52,161 nt of DNA. Origin: Gnetum montanum (taxonomy: Eukaryota; Streptophyta; Gnetopsida; Gnetales; Gnetaceae). Position 1 is the first letter of the stretch. Each line of letters starts with the position of its first letter. Where the stretch lies: contig MNCI01001338.1 of NCBI GenBank assembly GCA_015680685.1, positions 291,270 through 343,430 of the forward strand, written 5' to 3'. Below are positions 12,426-22,720 of the stretch, one piece after another. Both the position numbers and the translations under genes were made by a program. The notes beneath the pieces are model-generated. The model did not search any database. It saw only the letters and a list, made by a program, of their open reading frames with translations, and had not been told where the DNA came from.

Positions 12426-13068
12426 ATACTACAATATTATTACACATGTGGGTGTGTGTACAAGCTATCCTTGCAATATTTTCTCTCTGATCCTTGAGAA
12501 ATCAATTGCAAGTGATGATAAATCTATTACAACTATAATTTAATTTGATAGGTTATACATGCTGTTTACGTTGATAACATGGACCAGCAATATTAATTGA
12601 AAATCCAGAATGTTAAATACTTAAATAACACATCTATTCCCATGAGCTAACATTCCAAGTTCACCCCCAGCGGTCTATGCAGAAAAATAAAACTAATCCC
12701 GCAAAAGAAACTGTTCAACCCAAATCATATCCAAAAGATATGTTAAGCCTCAATCGTTGCAGATGTAATCTAAATCCCTTCAGTTTCAGTTTGGCAACTT
12801 CAAACAGAGCCCTAATTATCCTGACCCCTTAAGCGATATGTTGGAAGCGTCGAAAACTTCACAGAACAGATAAATACAGAAGATTACTGAAACCAACACC
12901 CAGAGAGAAACCGTTTCAGAAAACCAAAACCTGAAATTTTAAAAATAAGGCGGCAGCAGCAAGCATGGCTTTCCAGATTTATATCTATTATTTTTTATAA
13001 AAAAACCGGAAAGTAGAAGTAAATCAAAAGTTTAAAGAAAACCAGACACAGGACAACTGAAAACGAAC

Positions 13069-13155
13069 CATGTTGGCGGCCCATTTCTCTTCATCTTGGA
13101 GTTGAGAATTGATCGTCTGTTTTAGCTTCTGGAAGTAAGCACCACCGATCGCCAT
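13069..13155 (-). CDS. Possible first exon of mitochondrial import receptor subunit TOM5
   Basis: From an ATG at 13,155 the - strand reads 29 codons, MAIGGAYFQKLKQ, then TINSQLQDEEKWAANM. Plant TOM5 is a ~50-residue tail-anchored subunit of the TOM preprotein channel in the mitochondrial outer membrane. From memory of the family, its N-terminal half carries a K-x-K helix and the D-E-x-K-W-A-x-N-M motif, followed by a transmembrane helix. The motif here ends exactly at a possible donor (ATG|GTTCGT). If unspliced, the frame runs another 14 residues to a stop with no membrane helix, so a second exon is expected downstream (below 13,069); I did not find it. The upstream region is GC-richer and carries a CCAAT box. 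Assignment rests on a short motif and could be wrong. Confidence 0.5.
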
Positions 13156-13248
13156 TTCGCAAACTCTGCTTCAAGAGGTTTCAGAAACGATCCTTATTCA
13201 TATTCTGCAACTAAGAACTTCAAACCACTATCTAACAATGCTATTTTG

Positions 13249-13262
13249 AGGCCGATTGGCTT
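13249..13262 (-). promoter_or_regulatory. CCAAT box upstream of the TOM5-like exon
   Basis: On the - strand AGCCAATCGGCC lies about 95-105 bp before the ATG at 13,155, within a locally GC-richer stretch. This is a usual place for a CCAAT (NF-Y) element in a plant promoter. No convincing TATA box is seen. Confidence 0.35.
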
Positions 13263-13694
13263 TGTTCCCAACCCTAACTCTGCGTCCTGTTAATTTACAG
13301 CCGACGTTTTCAATGTATCCGCTTTGGAAGCTCAAAATAAAATTCATGATCTATAGAACACCCACCAGAAAACTCACTCGAGAAATAAGAAAGAAAAAGC
13401 AAGTAGAATCAAATAAATAAATATTAAAAAATTATTTTTCAATGAATTAAAAGCTATCTTGCACTTTTTTCACATTAAATTTATTTTTCCAATCCACTGT
13501 CTTTATGCTTTTCACTTCGGCGTTTGGATGGGAAAGGGTTGCTTCATTAAATTTATTTAGTGAATTAATTATCTTTATGCTTCTCACTTAGATTTCTTGA
13601 TGTGAGAGGGGTGCCTCATTACGAAAGAATGATTATAAGTACACTCAGAAGATATATGTGATTTTTTAGAAGAATTAGAGAGGAATACAAAGAT

Positions 13695-13770
13695 GCTTCA
13701 AATGTGGACCAAACTTGCAACCTCTTGCCTAATGAGACAATGTACTAACCACCTGAGTTACTTATCATTG
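13695..13770 (-). repeat. tRNA-like SINE candidate (- strand)
   Basis: On the - strand, TAACTCAGGTGG resembles a pol III A box and, about 35 bp later, GAGGTTGCAAGTTTGGTCC resembles a tRNA T-arm B box. A similar block lies inverted at 14,160-14,215. The bases needed for a functional tRNA (CCA-proximal stem, intact anticodon loop) are not evident, so a degenerate tRNA-derived SINE is the better reading. Confidence 0.4.
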
Positions 13771-14159
13771 ATTCACTATGTTCCTCTATAGTTTTTCTAA
13801 TGTATCATATTGAATCCTTTGTGATTTTAAGTTCAAGCACAAATGTTGAAAGTGATGTAAATGTTGTTAAGCATGAGAGAATTTTAGATAGTTGATCATA
13901 GTATATCCTCAAGATGATATAACATTTCGAGTGTATCTATAGTAAAGTTGTTTTGAGTTTTAACACCACCCCTAATTTTTCACCAAGAATTTATTAATAT
14001 CATCTAACATAAATTGTTATATTTGAATACAATTAAATTCTTTTGGTATTAAATTGTTATGGAACCAACAAGGTGGATTAAATTATAACAATGTTAAGAA
14101 GAATTTGTTAAAGAGGATTGATTGTACTTTACAACGAAGGTTTATAATGGGAGGTTGTT

Positions 14160-14218
14160 CAAGTAGGTAACTTCTTATTTGATTAATATCATGCAATTAA
14201 GAGGTTGCTAGTTTGAAT
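14160..14218 (+). repeat. tRNA-like SINE candidate (+ strand)
   Basis: AAGAGGTTGCTAGTTTGAATC matches the B-box region of tRNA-derived repeats. It is preceded by GTAGGTAACTTC at A-box distance. It shares the GAGGTTGC.AGTTTG core with the inverted block at 13,695-13,770. Confidence 0.4.
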
Positions 14219-15858
14219 CACACTTGTGGATAATTGCATTCATCTATTGGTTAAAGTATGCAATTTGCAACCCACAAGTTTAGTTTCAACAAGTATACTA
14301 ATTTAAAACACTGTTATATTCTGCTTAAGCTCTACAAAAGTCTTGTGTTAACTATATGTTCAAATGCATGTCATCCAAAAAGAGTATATTAGTAAAGAGG
14401 ATACCACATGAAATGTTGAATTTATAGGTGGCTAGAAAAACAATACAACCCTTAAGCTGGTTAGGATACTAAAAAATGTATTTTTTTTATACAATTATAA
14501 ACATTGTAGGTGATTTAAAATTCAAACTAAGTCATCCACTAATACTATGAGTATATTGAGGATACAAGAATAACACCTCTTTTGAACCACAAAAAGCTCT
14601 ACATTCTTCTCCAATTTTTCAAAAGTATCATGTTGGTTATATGTCTTGGATGTACTTATAATCATTAATTTAGGTACCAATAGGTAACAACAATCATAGT
14701 AGGTAGTAGCAAGTAATAGCAACAACAATAGATAATAATAGTGATAACAACGATAACAAGTAACGAAATAATGCAAGCATAAATGTTGTTGTGGTTGAGA
14801 CATTTTTGTTCCAAATATTGAAACCCTAACAAAGTATCCTAGAAATTCAATAGAAATAAAAGAAATTCAAATTTAGCCAAAGTAAAATAAATTTCATAAT
14901 GGAATCTCAAAATATCACTAGAATTACAAATCCAAAATTGACTCACACAATATACATCAAAAAATCTCAAATTTTCCAAATACATGTCATAAATGCATTT
15001 TGTTAAATAGTTGCTAACAAAATTTTAAAAGATAAGCATTGTATTATATTTCTCTCCCTAACTAGAAGCACTACAAACAAAAACTTACATGACTTCGATT
15101 TTCTAAAAATTAGCTATAACCTCTAAGTGGAGATAAAGGTCAAATATTCAAGATTTGAATTGGAACCTAGTAGGAAAACACTTATGTAGTGTTGGAAAGG
15201 TTTGCAAACTTGGATGAGGCTCCTCTCCTATTTGTAACGAACTTCATCTCTAGATCACTATTCAAGATATTAGGGAAGCAAATGGATTATCTTAATGGAA
15301 GGATTGTCGAGTATTTATACTTAGAAAGCCATGCCAACTACATAACAACCCAAGCATACTACATGCTAGATGTAGAATTCCATGTGCCAATGACCCATCA
15401 TGTATCTAATACTTACTCAGAACTCCAACAAAGGGATTAGTGCACATATGCTAAAAATAAAATAAAATAAACTATCAAATTCATCTTATAAAAATAATTA
15501 CAAAGTACATAGCTCAACTATATAATGCACATAGGCTTAATGTAAAATAAGATAAAATAAAATAATTAAAATAGCAAAAATACATTAATTTATCAGTTTT
15601 TAATCTACTCTCACCAACTAGAAAGTCACTCTCTTGAATAGTCATTTGTAATGATCATCACAATACAAATCATCAATAAGAAATGTAGGTTTTTATCTAC
15701 CATTGCTCAAGTTGTTATTTCTTTTAATTTAATAATTTATTTATGTTTTCTAACATGATTACCTCTTGTAGTACATCAAAAATGCATCTAAGTCTACTAT
15801 TTAGCAGGTATCTATGTCAAAAATCATAGATATAGAAGAATAATTGCAAGAAGATCGT
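14219..15858. other. AT-rich non-coding DNA
   Basis: No recognisable gene. It contains a patch of repeated trinucleotides near 14,695-14,765 (variants of AACAATAGTAA) and A-rich runs near 15,450-15,560. An open stretch of 83 codons at 15,189-15,440 (+) has no recognisable domain. Confidence 0.5.
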
Positions 15859-16662
15859 TGATGAGTGGCAAGGTACCCCTACACTCAACCATACGAATAC
15901 GAGCATTACACGCGTGTTTCGGTCGAACTCCAAGGACTAAGTGCTTACGTGCCTTATCAAACACTTAAGGTTAATCAATTGTTGTCTTCCCAAACTTACT
16001 TGTATTGTCACAATTGTATGGTTAAGTAAGTCTGAGGTATATGATTTTTATGTCTTTTATCTTTTTAACGCCTATGCTAAGAGAGGAAAGGGTGAAGAGA
16101 CTAAGTAACCAACTTTTACTAACTAAGCTTTAATTGTCCTAGCATCAGTGTCCGTTCCCACTTGCTGTACACACCCTGAACCAGTGCAATGCTACTGGGA
16201 TTACCAAATGCTATTCGTTACTGGGTTACCAAGCATGGCACATGTGCTCGAAGTGATCATACTGAATGCACTTAACTAGGAGAGTTTAGGGTTGAGAGTG
16301 ATTAATTGTTTAAGAACGCATTTAAACATTTAACAATAATTAAAGTCCTATTTAGCTTAGTCCATGTACTACAAGGTTTATCAAAAATCTTGTCTTTATT
16401 TCCATACACAAATGTGTGCTTAGGTACAATTTTCTCGAATAAAGATCTGTTCACTTTGAGACTCCTACTGCGGGCACATGGAAATTATTCTATCTTTGGA
16501 ATGGTAAAACTGCCAGAGTTTAGCTAAGGGTCTAGATCTAGATGAGAAAACAAGGGATAGAAGCCTCTTATTTATAGAATTGGTGACGGGCTGCGATATT
16601 GCAGGGGCCGACGCGATATCGCTGATGCGATATTGTGGCACATGCGATATCGCGTCCCATCA
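15859..16662 (-). mobile_element. Solo LTR of an Athila-like family (LTR C)
   Basis: Begins on the + strand with TGATGAGTGGCAAGGTACCCCTAC, the terminus shared by all the Ty3 LTRs in this window, and ends in CCCATCA. Direct flanks are ATCGT (15,854-15,858) and ATCAT (16,663-16,667), a 5-bp target duplication with one transition. Read on the - strand, the U3 holds at least four GCGATAT.G motifs (16,590-16,655) followed by a TATA box (about 16,569-16,577). The internal region near 16,190-16,235 repeats TACTGGG.TTACCAA. No PBS lies at its left side and no internal retroelement sequence adjoins, so it is read as a solo LTR. Confidence 0.75.
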
Positions 16663-16884
16663 ATCATCGATGGGCATAGTATCATGAGAGTAAGCATTGA
16701 ATAAGGAAACTTCAACATGAAGAACAATCATATGATTGAATGCATGAACCTTCAGATATTACTACTGGATCGACAACGGAAGTGCCTTCTTCAGAAGCAA
16801 TTCACTTCTTTTCAAACCTATGAAAGACACATAAATTACTCAAGTGATTTAAAATTTTAATATTGTAGTTATGAATTTTGCAAA

Positions 16885-18208
16885 CACCTAATCTTGCAAT
16901 GTTTGTAATGAAATATATCTTGGTATATCATTAGATTCAATAATAAGTAGAGGTCCTATGTGCAATAGATGTATAAATAAAAAGGCACAAAATATTGCTG
17001 ATAGTTTAGTTGGAAGATAAAAATATTTTTTGCTAAAAGTAACATAGACTAATTGCATGTCCTAGCTGATTTAAATGAGGTTGAAGAAATGTTGATTACA
17101 ACAATCAATCCCATTCTATAAGTTACACATGTAGTTGATGGATAGTTTAGGTATAAGGATCACACAATTATCTTTTCTTAGGATGTCATAAATATTGCTA
17201 AGAGACTTCATCTTAGAACTAAAGGTATTCCCTTTTTTGTTTTGATTAGAGTTAATTAAATGGGCATGAAGCACAATTTTCATAGTTAACAAAAGATAGG
17301 TTTATAATGCCTTAATTTTTTAAAAGGAAAATAATCCATACTATCATGATGTTGAGATTGATATGCATGCATTAGATGATGTTGTTGATATTGGTGAGGT
17401 TAACATCTTTCATAACATTCCTTATATTGCATTATTAGAAAAGGATAGAGAAGTGAGATTGTAGTTTCAATGTTTGTTGCTTCAAATAGATGAAAAAAAC
17501 ATTATCAAACATACATTGTCAGTTGCACAACATTCTCGTATTGTAAGCAAGGAAATTGATTGGATAAGAGCATGGTTGCATAAACCATCATTGTAGGATT
17601 CAATGTTGCCTAGTCACCTTTCATGTTTGATTCTCCTATTAATGCGTTTAACATGATTGGGTTGTTTACGATGGCATTTTCAAGTCTTTTTCCTGAAGAA
17701 AAATGTGATTTTTTGATTAAAGAGCTAAAGATGTCAAACTCCATGAATAGGAAAAACATATTATTTGTTAAAAGGATGGTATATTTGGATGACATAAGCA
17801 TTTTCGGTAAATATCATTTCTTGATATTTTTTTATTTTTGTTATTCCTATTTTTTTATGTTTTGACGGAATGATATGTGATTTATGTTTAGGTATTATAT
17901 TTATAATGTCACTAGAAGGCAATGGACAATGCAATCTATGTGCATTTTACTAAGAAATATTATTAATGCACTCATATCTATTGAAGAACTATGTGAGCAA
18001 TTGCATAATGCTCCATTGCATGTCATTGTTAATAATTTAATGTGATATAGTGCTCATATTTGTGGTGCACTATCTTATTAGAAAAAAAGTAAAGTAGAGT
18101 TAATTAATATGATGAATCAATTAGGAACACATACTATTTATTTTAATCTTAGTGCAACAGATCTCTATTGGCCTGAGTTGCATAATCTAATAAAATGAGA
18201 TCCACCTA
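16885..18208 (+). pseudogene. Helitron Rep/helicase protein, 5' part (interrupted)
   Basis: Degenerate N-terminal half of a plant Helitron transposase (RepHel), which cuts and transfers a single strand during rolling-circle transposition. Visible in order: two CxxC pairs at 16,895 and 16,961 (zinc-finger region), ADLNEVEEMLI at about 17,065, FRYKDHTIIFS (family YKGHTINF), HDVEIDMHALDDV, INAFNMIGLFTMAFSSLFP at about 17,638 (family INEFNTEGLFTMAFP), an apparent 86-bp intron 17,806-17,891, YYIYNVTRRQW, and finally LGTHTIYFNLSATDLYWPEL (family GTPTFFFTLSAADLHWPDL). Several stops and frame changes interrupt it. The reading is cut at 18,208 by the LTR of element B and resumes at 42,016. Confidence 0.88.
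17806..17891 (+). other. Probable intron in Helitron Rep gene
   Basis: Coding similarity stops at SIFG before GTAAATATC and resumes after TTATGTTTAG with YYIYNV. The 86-bp spacer is T-rich and has GT and AG ends. Removing it gives the family order without a gap, which is why an intron rather than decay is inferred. Confidence 0.6.
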
Positions 18209-19112
18209 TGATGAGCAGCGAGGTACCCCTACACCCAACCATACGAATCACAAACATTCACGTGCGATTCGATCGAATTCTGTAGACTTTATAGTTTCCT
18301 ATGCACTAGCCTTCTAGGAGGTGAATCTTGCCTTAAGGTCATTCGTTATCTTTCTAATTACACTTGCGATGTACATTGGTATGGTTAAGTGTAATTGAGG
18401 CATCTAATTTTTATCATTTTGTATTTTATGGTTTGATGCTTAAAGGGAGATAAAGTAATTAAATTCACTACTTTAATTTAACTAATTAACTAGTATCTAA
18501 GTAATCATAACATAAGCATTTGGTCCCACTCTCCGCACACGTCCTGAACCCACGTATCCATTGTCAGGTTACCAAGCACTATGCTATTGGGCATACCACA
18601 TGATAATGCTACTGGGATTACCAAGTGAATACATGCTACACTCAAAATGGTCATACTTATGTGTTTAATTTATTTGGCTTGTCTTGCTTAATTCCTTCAT
18701 TAGCTTAATTACTGAAAAACATTTAATAAATAAATAACAAATTGAAAATATTAAATGCATAAATGAAACATTTAATCTAGGTTTATCAAAGCTTGTCTTT
18801 ATTGCTACACACACTATCGTGCTTAAGTATAACAATGCTCAAATAAAGATCCGTACACTCAATGACTCTTGCTTTGGGCACTCAGAAGAAATATTCTAAC
18901 TCTCAAATGAACAAATTGCAAGAGCTTCACTACTACTGAGATCTCGTTACCATAAATGTAGCTAGTGGGCATTTATTTATAGCCAAAAAGTGAACACTAC
19001 ATCGATGGGACCTTGTTGATGCATGATGCATCATATCATGCATCAACGAGGCCTAGTTGACATGTCTGCATCAACGAGGCCTTGTCAATGTAGCCAACAA
19101 AACTATGACTCA
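18209..19112 (-). mobile_element. 3' LTR of Ty3/gypsy element B
   Basis: 904-bp LTR, TGATGAGCAGCGAGG on the + strand to CTATGACTCA. It pairs with the 5' LTR at 41,118-42,015. Transcription is on the - strand: a TATA box (GGCTATAAATA at about 18,974-18,983) follows a U3 with repeated CATCAACGAGGCC motifs (19,010-19,090). A candidate polypurine tract, GGGGATAAGA, abuts it at 19,113-19,122. Its left side joins Helitron coding sequence. A perfect target duplication was not recognised (ACCTA on the left, TTAAC on the right). Confidence 0.88.
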
Positions 19113-19125
19113 TCTTATCCCCAAG
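19113..19125 (-). other. Candidate polypurine tract of element B
   Basis: On the - strand CTTGGGGATAAGA sits directly before the 3' LTR start TGAGTCATAG. The position is right for plus-strand priming, but the tract is short and has a T in it. Confidence 0.45.
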
Positions 19126-19355
19126 ACTAAATGAAAACTCATCCTCGAGTTGTTTTACAAAATTGGGAAGGTATGGGATTATTGACTGACCTTTCATAAA
19201 CAAAATAGACTAACTTAACAAAAATGAAGTTCCTAAGTGTATGGATCAACACATTACAAAAATGATGGTATTTATGACACAAAATTGAATATCTTGACAT
19301 GATTGTCAAAATTAGACAACGTGTTCCTTAATGACATGAAGTTTGGTGGAGAAGA

Positions 19356-22194
19356 TTAGATAGTCCTAGGTGGTGGTGGCTCCTGAGATTCTGAGGAACC
19401 TTCATCGACTTCACGCAGATATGACAGTCGAGGTGGCTATGGTTGTCCTGCTACTACTACAACTTTTGGTGGGAGGCAGAAAGCATCTAGTAATGCTTTC
19501 ATTTTCTTCTCCTTACTTCTAGGATTGTGCACCATCTATGCAACTTTGCCAATGTGGGTCAAAACAGGCACATCCTAGGGACATGGAATTGCTGGAAATA
19601 GCTCCTTTGCATTAATAAACTAGGTAGCAAATTGTTTGCATTCAATGTCAAATGCTTTGACTACATCTTTTAGCTCCTGGTAATCATTCATCCTTTTGGC
19701 TAGGTACTTAGCAGCCGATCATTGATCCATGAATTGTGCTATGAGAACTTTGAGTTTAGCGTTTACAATCTCAAGCTTCTACTTGGTGTCTTTATGGTGT
19801 TTGAACTCTACCTCGTATAGAAGATATGAGCTAGCCACTTGTTTTTCTAATTCTGTCTATGGTTGTCTAGTAGTTAGCATAGCTAGGTTTGCATAGCAAG
19901 AATTGGCTAACTTCATTTATTTTGTCATTTCTTCTATCTACAACTCCTTTAGGTGGATCTTTGCTTTATTGTAGGCATCAATCTTATCAATGATGGACTA
20001 CTAAACTTCTTTTCCTTGTTGGAGTTGCTGGACAAGCCATTTGGATGTGCTTCTCATTAACTTCCTTCTATAGGCCAACCTGGTATCTATAGTGATTTTT
20101 AACTCTTTCAAACTTTAATTCTTCATTTTTCTATGTGACAATCTCAATAGCAGATTTTTGGCACAAGGCAAAAACTTCTTCCATTAACAAACTTTTATTT
20201 TCTGCATCCAGTTTCTTTAATTCCATATTTACCCTAGCTAGCTGCTCTTACTGTTGATGAATGAATTCTTGCATTTGTTGTTTTTAAGCATTGACATTGT
20301 GCATATGATGATTTTGTGCAGTTAGTGCTTTATTCTCCTCATGCATCTGAGCTAAGTCCTTAAATGAATACATTTTCACCTCTACTACGGACTGGTTGAA
20401 GATGGTTGTCACTACTTCCTCCTCAGCCTTCTTGAATCGCTCTTGAAGCTATTGAAAAGCTTCATCTTTGGTTATTGTCAAGCAAAGGAGTGCAAGATTA
20501 GCAAGGTAGGCACATAATTCGACAACCTCTATGACAAGCATTGATTTTTTACTTGAGCCATTTTGAGTTTTCCCTCCAAGATGATGCATTTGCCCCTTAC
20601 TTTCAGTAGCTCTAAATTGGGTTGTGGTGATGTTATCTAGAAAATCAAAGATATTTAGAATTGGTTGCCCACTCCCCAATATTTGATCTAGCAATTCTTC
20701 ATGCTAAGCTGCATTCAGTTTCTCACTGACTATGCCTACAAATGTCTACACATCTTGAAGTGCAGATACATCTGGTATAGACATTACAGGTGCACTAAGT
20801 GCTTTGACGACATGATCAACAACTACTTTAGCCACCATCTCTTACCCTTGGTGCTGCATCACCAAGACAGTGGCCCCTTTAGCTTTCTCTAAATGCACTG
20901 AGAAGGAGGTGGCATTCCCAAAGATTTCTATAAATAAATAGTATTGTGATAACGACACCATTACCTCTCAAGCATTAGAATCCGACCTTGCAAGCAACTA
21001 CATTCTTTGGGTAGAGAATACTGGTCCACACCTTTCCATCTAGTTGATTGTTTAAGCCACCTCATTAAGGTGATCCATTTTTGGTCAATACACAAATGGG
21101 TCCATACTACTTGTCCCTGCACTTTTCTCTTGCTCATGTAAGAGCTGCTCTTGGATTTTGCGTAAGCACTTAATGGCTACGTGGGCCTTCGACATTGTTT
21201 CTTGAGTAGATAATGGAGGTGGCAGCTGCTCCTCTTCTTGAGTTGTAGTTGGTGTCTTTTCTTTCATGATTTTAAATCATGAAGCTAAAGGAGCATGCCT
21301 AATTATGTTGTTGGCATAGTGGACGATTCTTACCCTTTTGCAGAGTTTTCGAATGAGGCACAGAAAAGGTAGGGTTTTCCTTCCATGTTTCTTTTCCTTG
21401 AAACTCTTCTTGATTTCCAAATAGATCAGTTGTGAAAGGTTTATGGGAAATCTCTTACTTAGAGTGGCACATGCTCAAGTAGAAAAGGTGATCACCCTGC
21501 TGAGCCTCACCGTGGGATTGAGGTGATAGGCTACAATTTTAAAGTAGATGCATTTCACTAGTATAAGTGTGTAATACTCCTTATAGTTAACCCCATAACA
21601 CTGCTGAGTCCACTTCTTTTTGACCTCAGGATCACCTTTTGTTAATAGCTTGGCCAACTATGTTCCAATATTAGGCAACCCTAGTTCCTGTGCAATAGCC
21701 TCAACTGAGTAGGACACCTAAATATCCTTGATTTTTACTATGTACCCTAGTCTTTTACTGTTCTAGAAGAGATATGTCTCTTCCATGTACCATTCCCCAT
21801 TGGATGTGATGATTAGCCACATGGAAGAGGTTTGCAATTATGTTTTTACTTTCACTAGAGCTTTCTCTAGAAATGGCCTGAAGTTTATTTCTTTAAGAAT
21901 TGAGCATTGAATCTTTCAAGACCTAATGATCTCAAGGCAGGCTTAAGTTAAAGTGACTTCAAGCCTTGGCATGGGTCTTGGCACTTCTCCTCATTGTGAT
22001 TGCTCTATTGGAACTTCTTCTTCTAGAATCTGTTGAATAGATTTCACTTCAGGCTCCTCACAAAGAGGTCCTATTGCATGGGTTACCTCTTGCAATTCTT
22101 GGGCTTGTTCTTGTTGGCCCCTTCTAGCTTTGGGCCATTTCTCCCTTGGTTGAGAGGGTTCTCCTTTCTACAATTGTTTTAGTCTTGGTGCCAT
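19356..22194 (-). pseudogene. Third reading frame of element B in env position (Athila-like, degenerate)
   Basis: Between pol and the 3' LTR a single - strand frame can be followed from an ATG at 22,194 for about 1.9 kb. It is broken mainly by isolated TAG/TAA codons, then continues after at least one frame change to a TAA at 19,356. The first third (to about 21,280) has a folded-domain look with IAQELGLPNIG, LNPTVRLSRVITFST and RFPINLSQLIYLEI. This recalls the Athila ORF / putative plant transposon protein domain found in angiosperm elements. The next section (20,700-20,080) is rich in E, K, Q and L with heptad-like spacing and is a likely coiled coil. The end has a proline-serine-glutamate tail (PPRLSYLREVDEGSSESQE). 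In the Athila/Calypso lineage an env-like ORF occupies this place. No clear signal peptide or membrane helix is seen, so an envelope role is not supported directly. Confidence 0.6.
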
Positions 22195-22720
22195 CTATAA
22201 TCACAATAAGATCATGGGTTAGCAATCGTTGTGTAACATGAAGCAATTGGGATACCTTTATCTCTTTAGGATAGTTACACTTAGCTAAGTTGTGATTATG
22301 GCTGATTTAATTACTCCAATCATTAGTTTATTTATGTGTTATTATTAATAAATCATTTTGGAGGTTGTTAAAAGGATTAACTCTCAAAAAATTTAATGTT
22401 TGTATATTATTAAGGTTATTAACACTTTGGGGGAGTTAGAAAAATTTTCAAAAAATTTCATCAAAATCCTTAAGGTTTGCGGGCCTCCACAATAAAGAGC
22501 TTACCTTCGGTAGCTATAGGATCAAAGAACAGAGTAATTTGGACAAATGGTTGGGAAGTTAAGGGCTCTGGAAGGTTTTGGGCTTTGAAAAATGGTAAAA
22601 ACTCCCTATGTGTTATGAGGCAAATGAAAAAAATTTCTAAGTGTGCAATGGTATATATAGGATTTTTGTGCTGCGTTAATAAGGCCTTGTCGATGCAGCT
22701 GTTGACCACAGTAGATGACC
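22195..22720 (-). promoter_or_regulatory. Possible internal promoter before the third ORF
   Basis: On the - strand the motif AGGCCTTGTCGATG-like (22,681-22,698) matches the U3 repeats of LTR B (AGGCCTTGTCAATG at 19,076-19,090). It is followed by a TATA-like CTATATATAC (22,651-22,660). The ORF start lies about 460 bp downstream. This order copies the U3-TATA layout of the LTR. A decayed LTR fragment of another copy could also explain it. Confidence 0.4.

Larger units (their letters stand above)
9285..13068. other. Long AT-rich intergenic stretch
   Basis: No gene recognised over 3.8 kb. It may be, at least in part, the intron or 3' side of the - strand TOM5-like exon at 13,069-13,155. I searched it by eye for a second exon with a KLLRAAG-type start and a GDLMA-type end and did not find one. 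A diverged repeat pair (11,425-11,515 and 12,325-12,425) is listed separately. Confidence 0.5.

Noticed and set aside
12950-12985. Possible second exon of the TOM5-like gene on the - strand (KAMLAAAALF)
   Set aside because: No good acceptor and no match to the expected membrane helix and GDLM ending.
14522-14803. 93-codon - strand frame rich in Tyr and Leu
   Set aside because: Produced by a low-complexity AACAATAGTAA-type repeat; not a plausible protein.
15189-15440. 83-codon + strand frame
   Set aside because: Not recognised and no supporting promoter or splice signals; it remains possible but unsupported.
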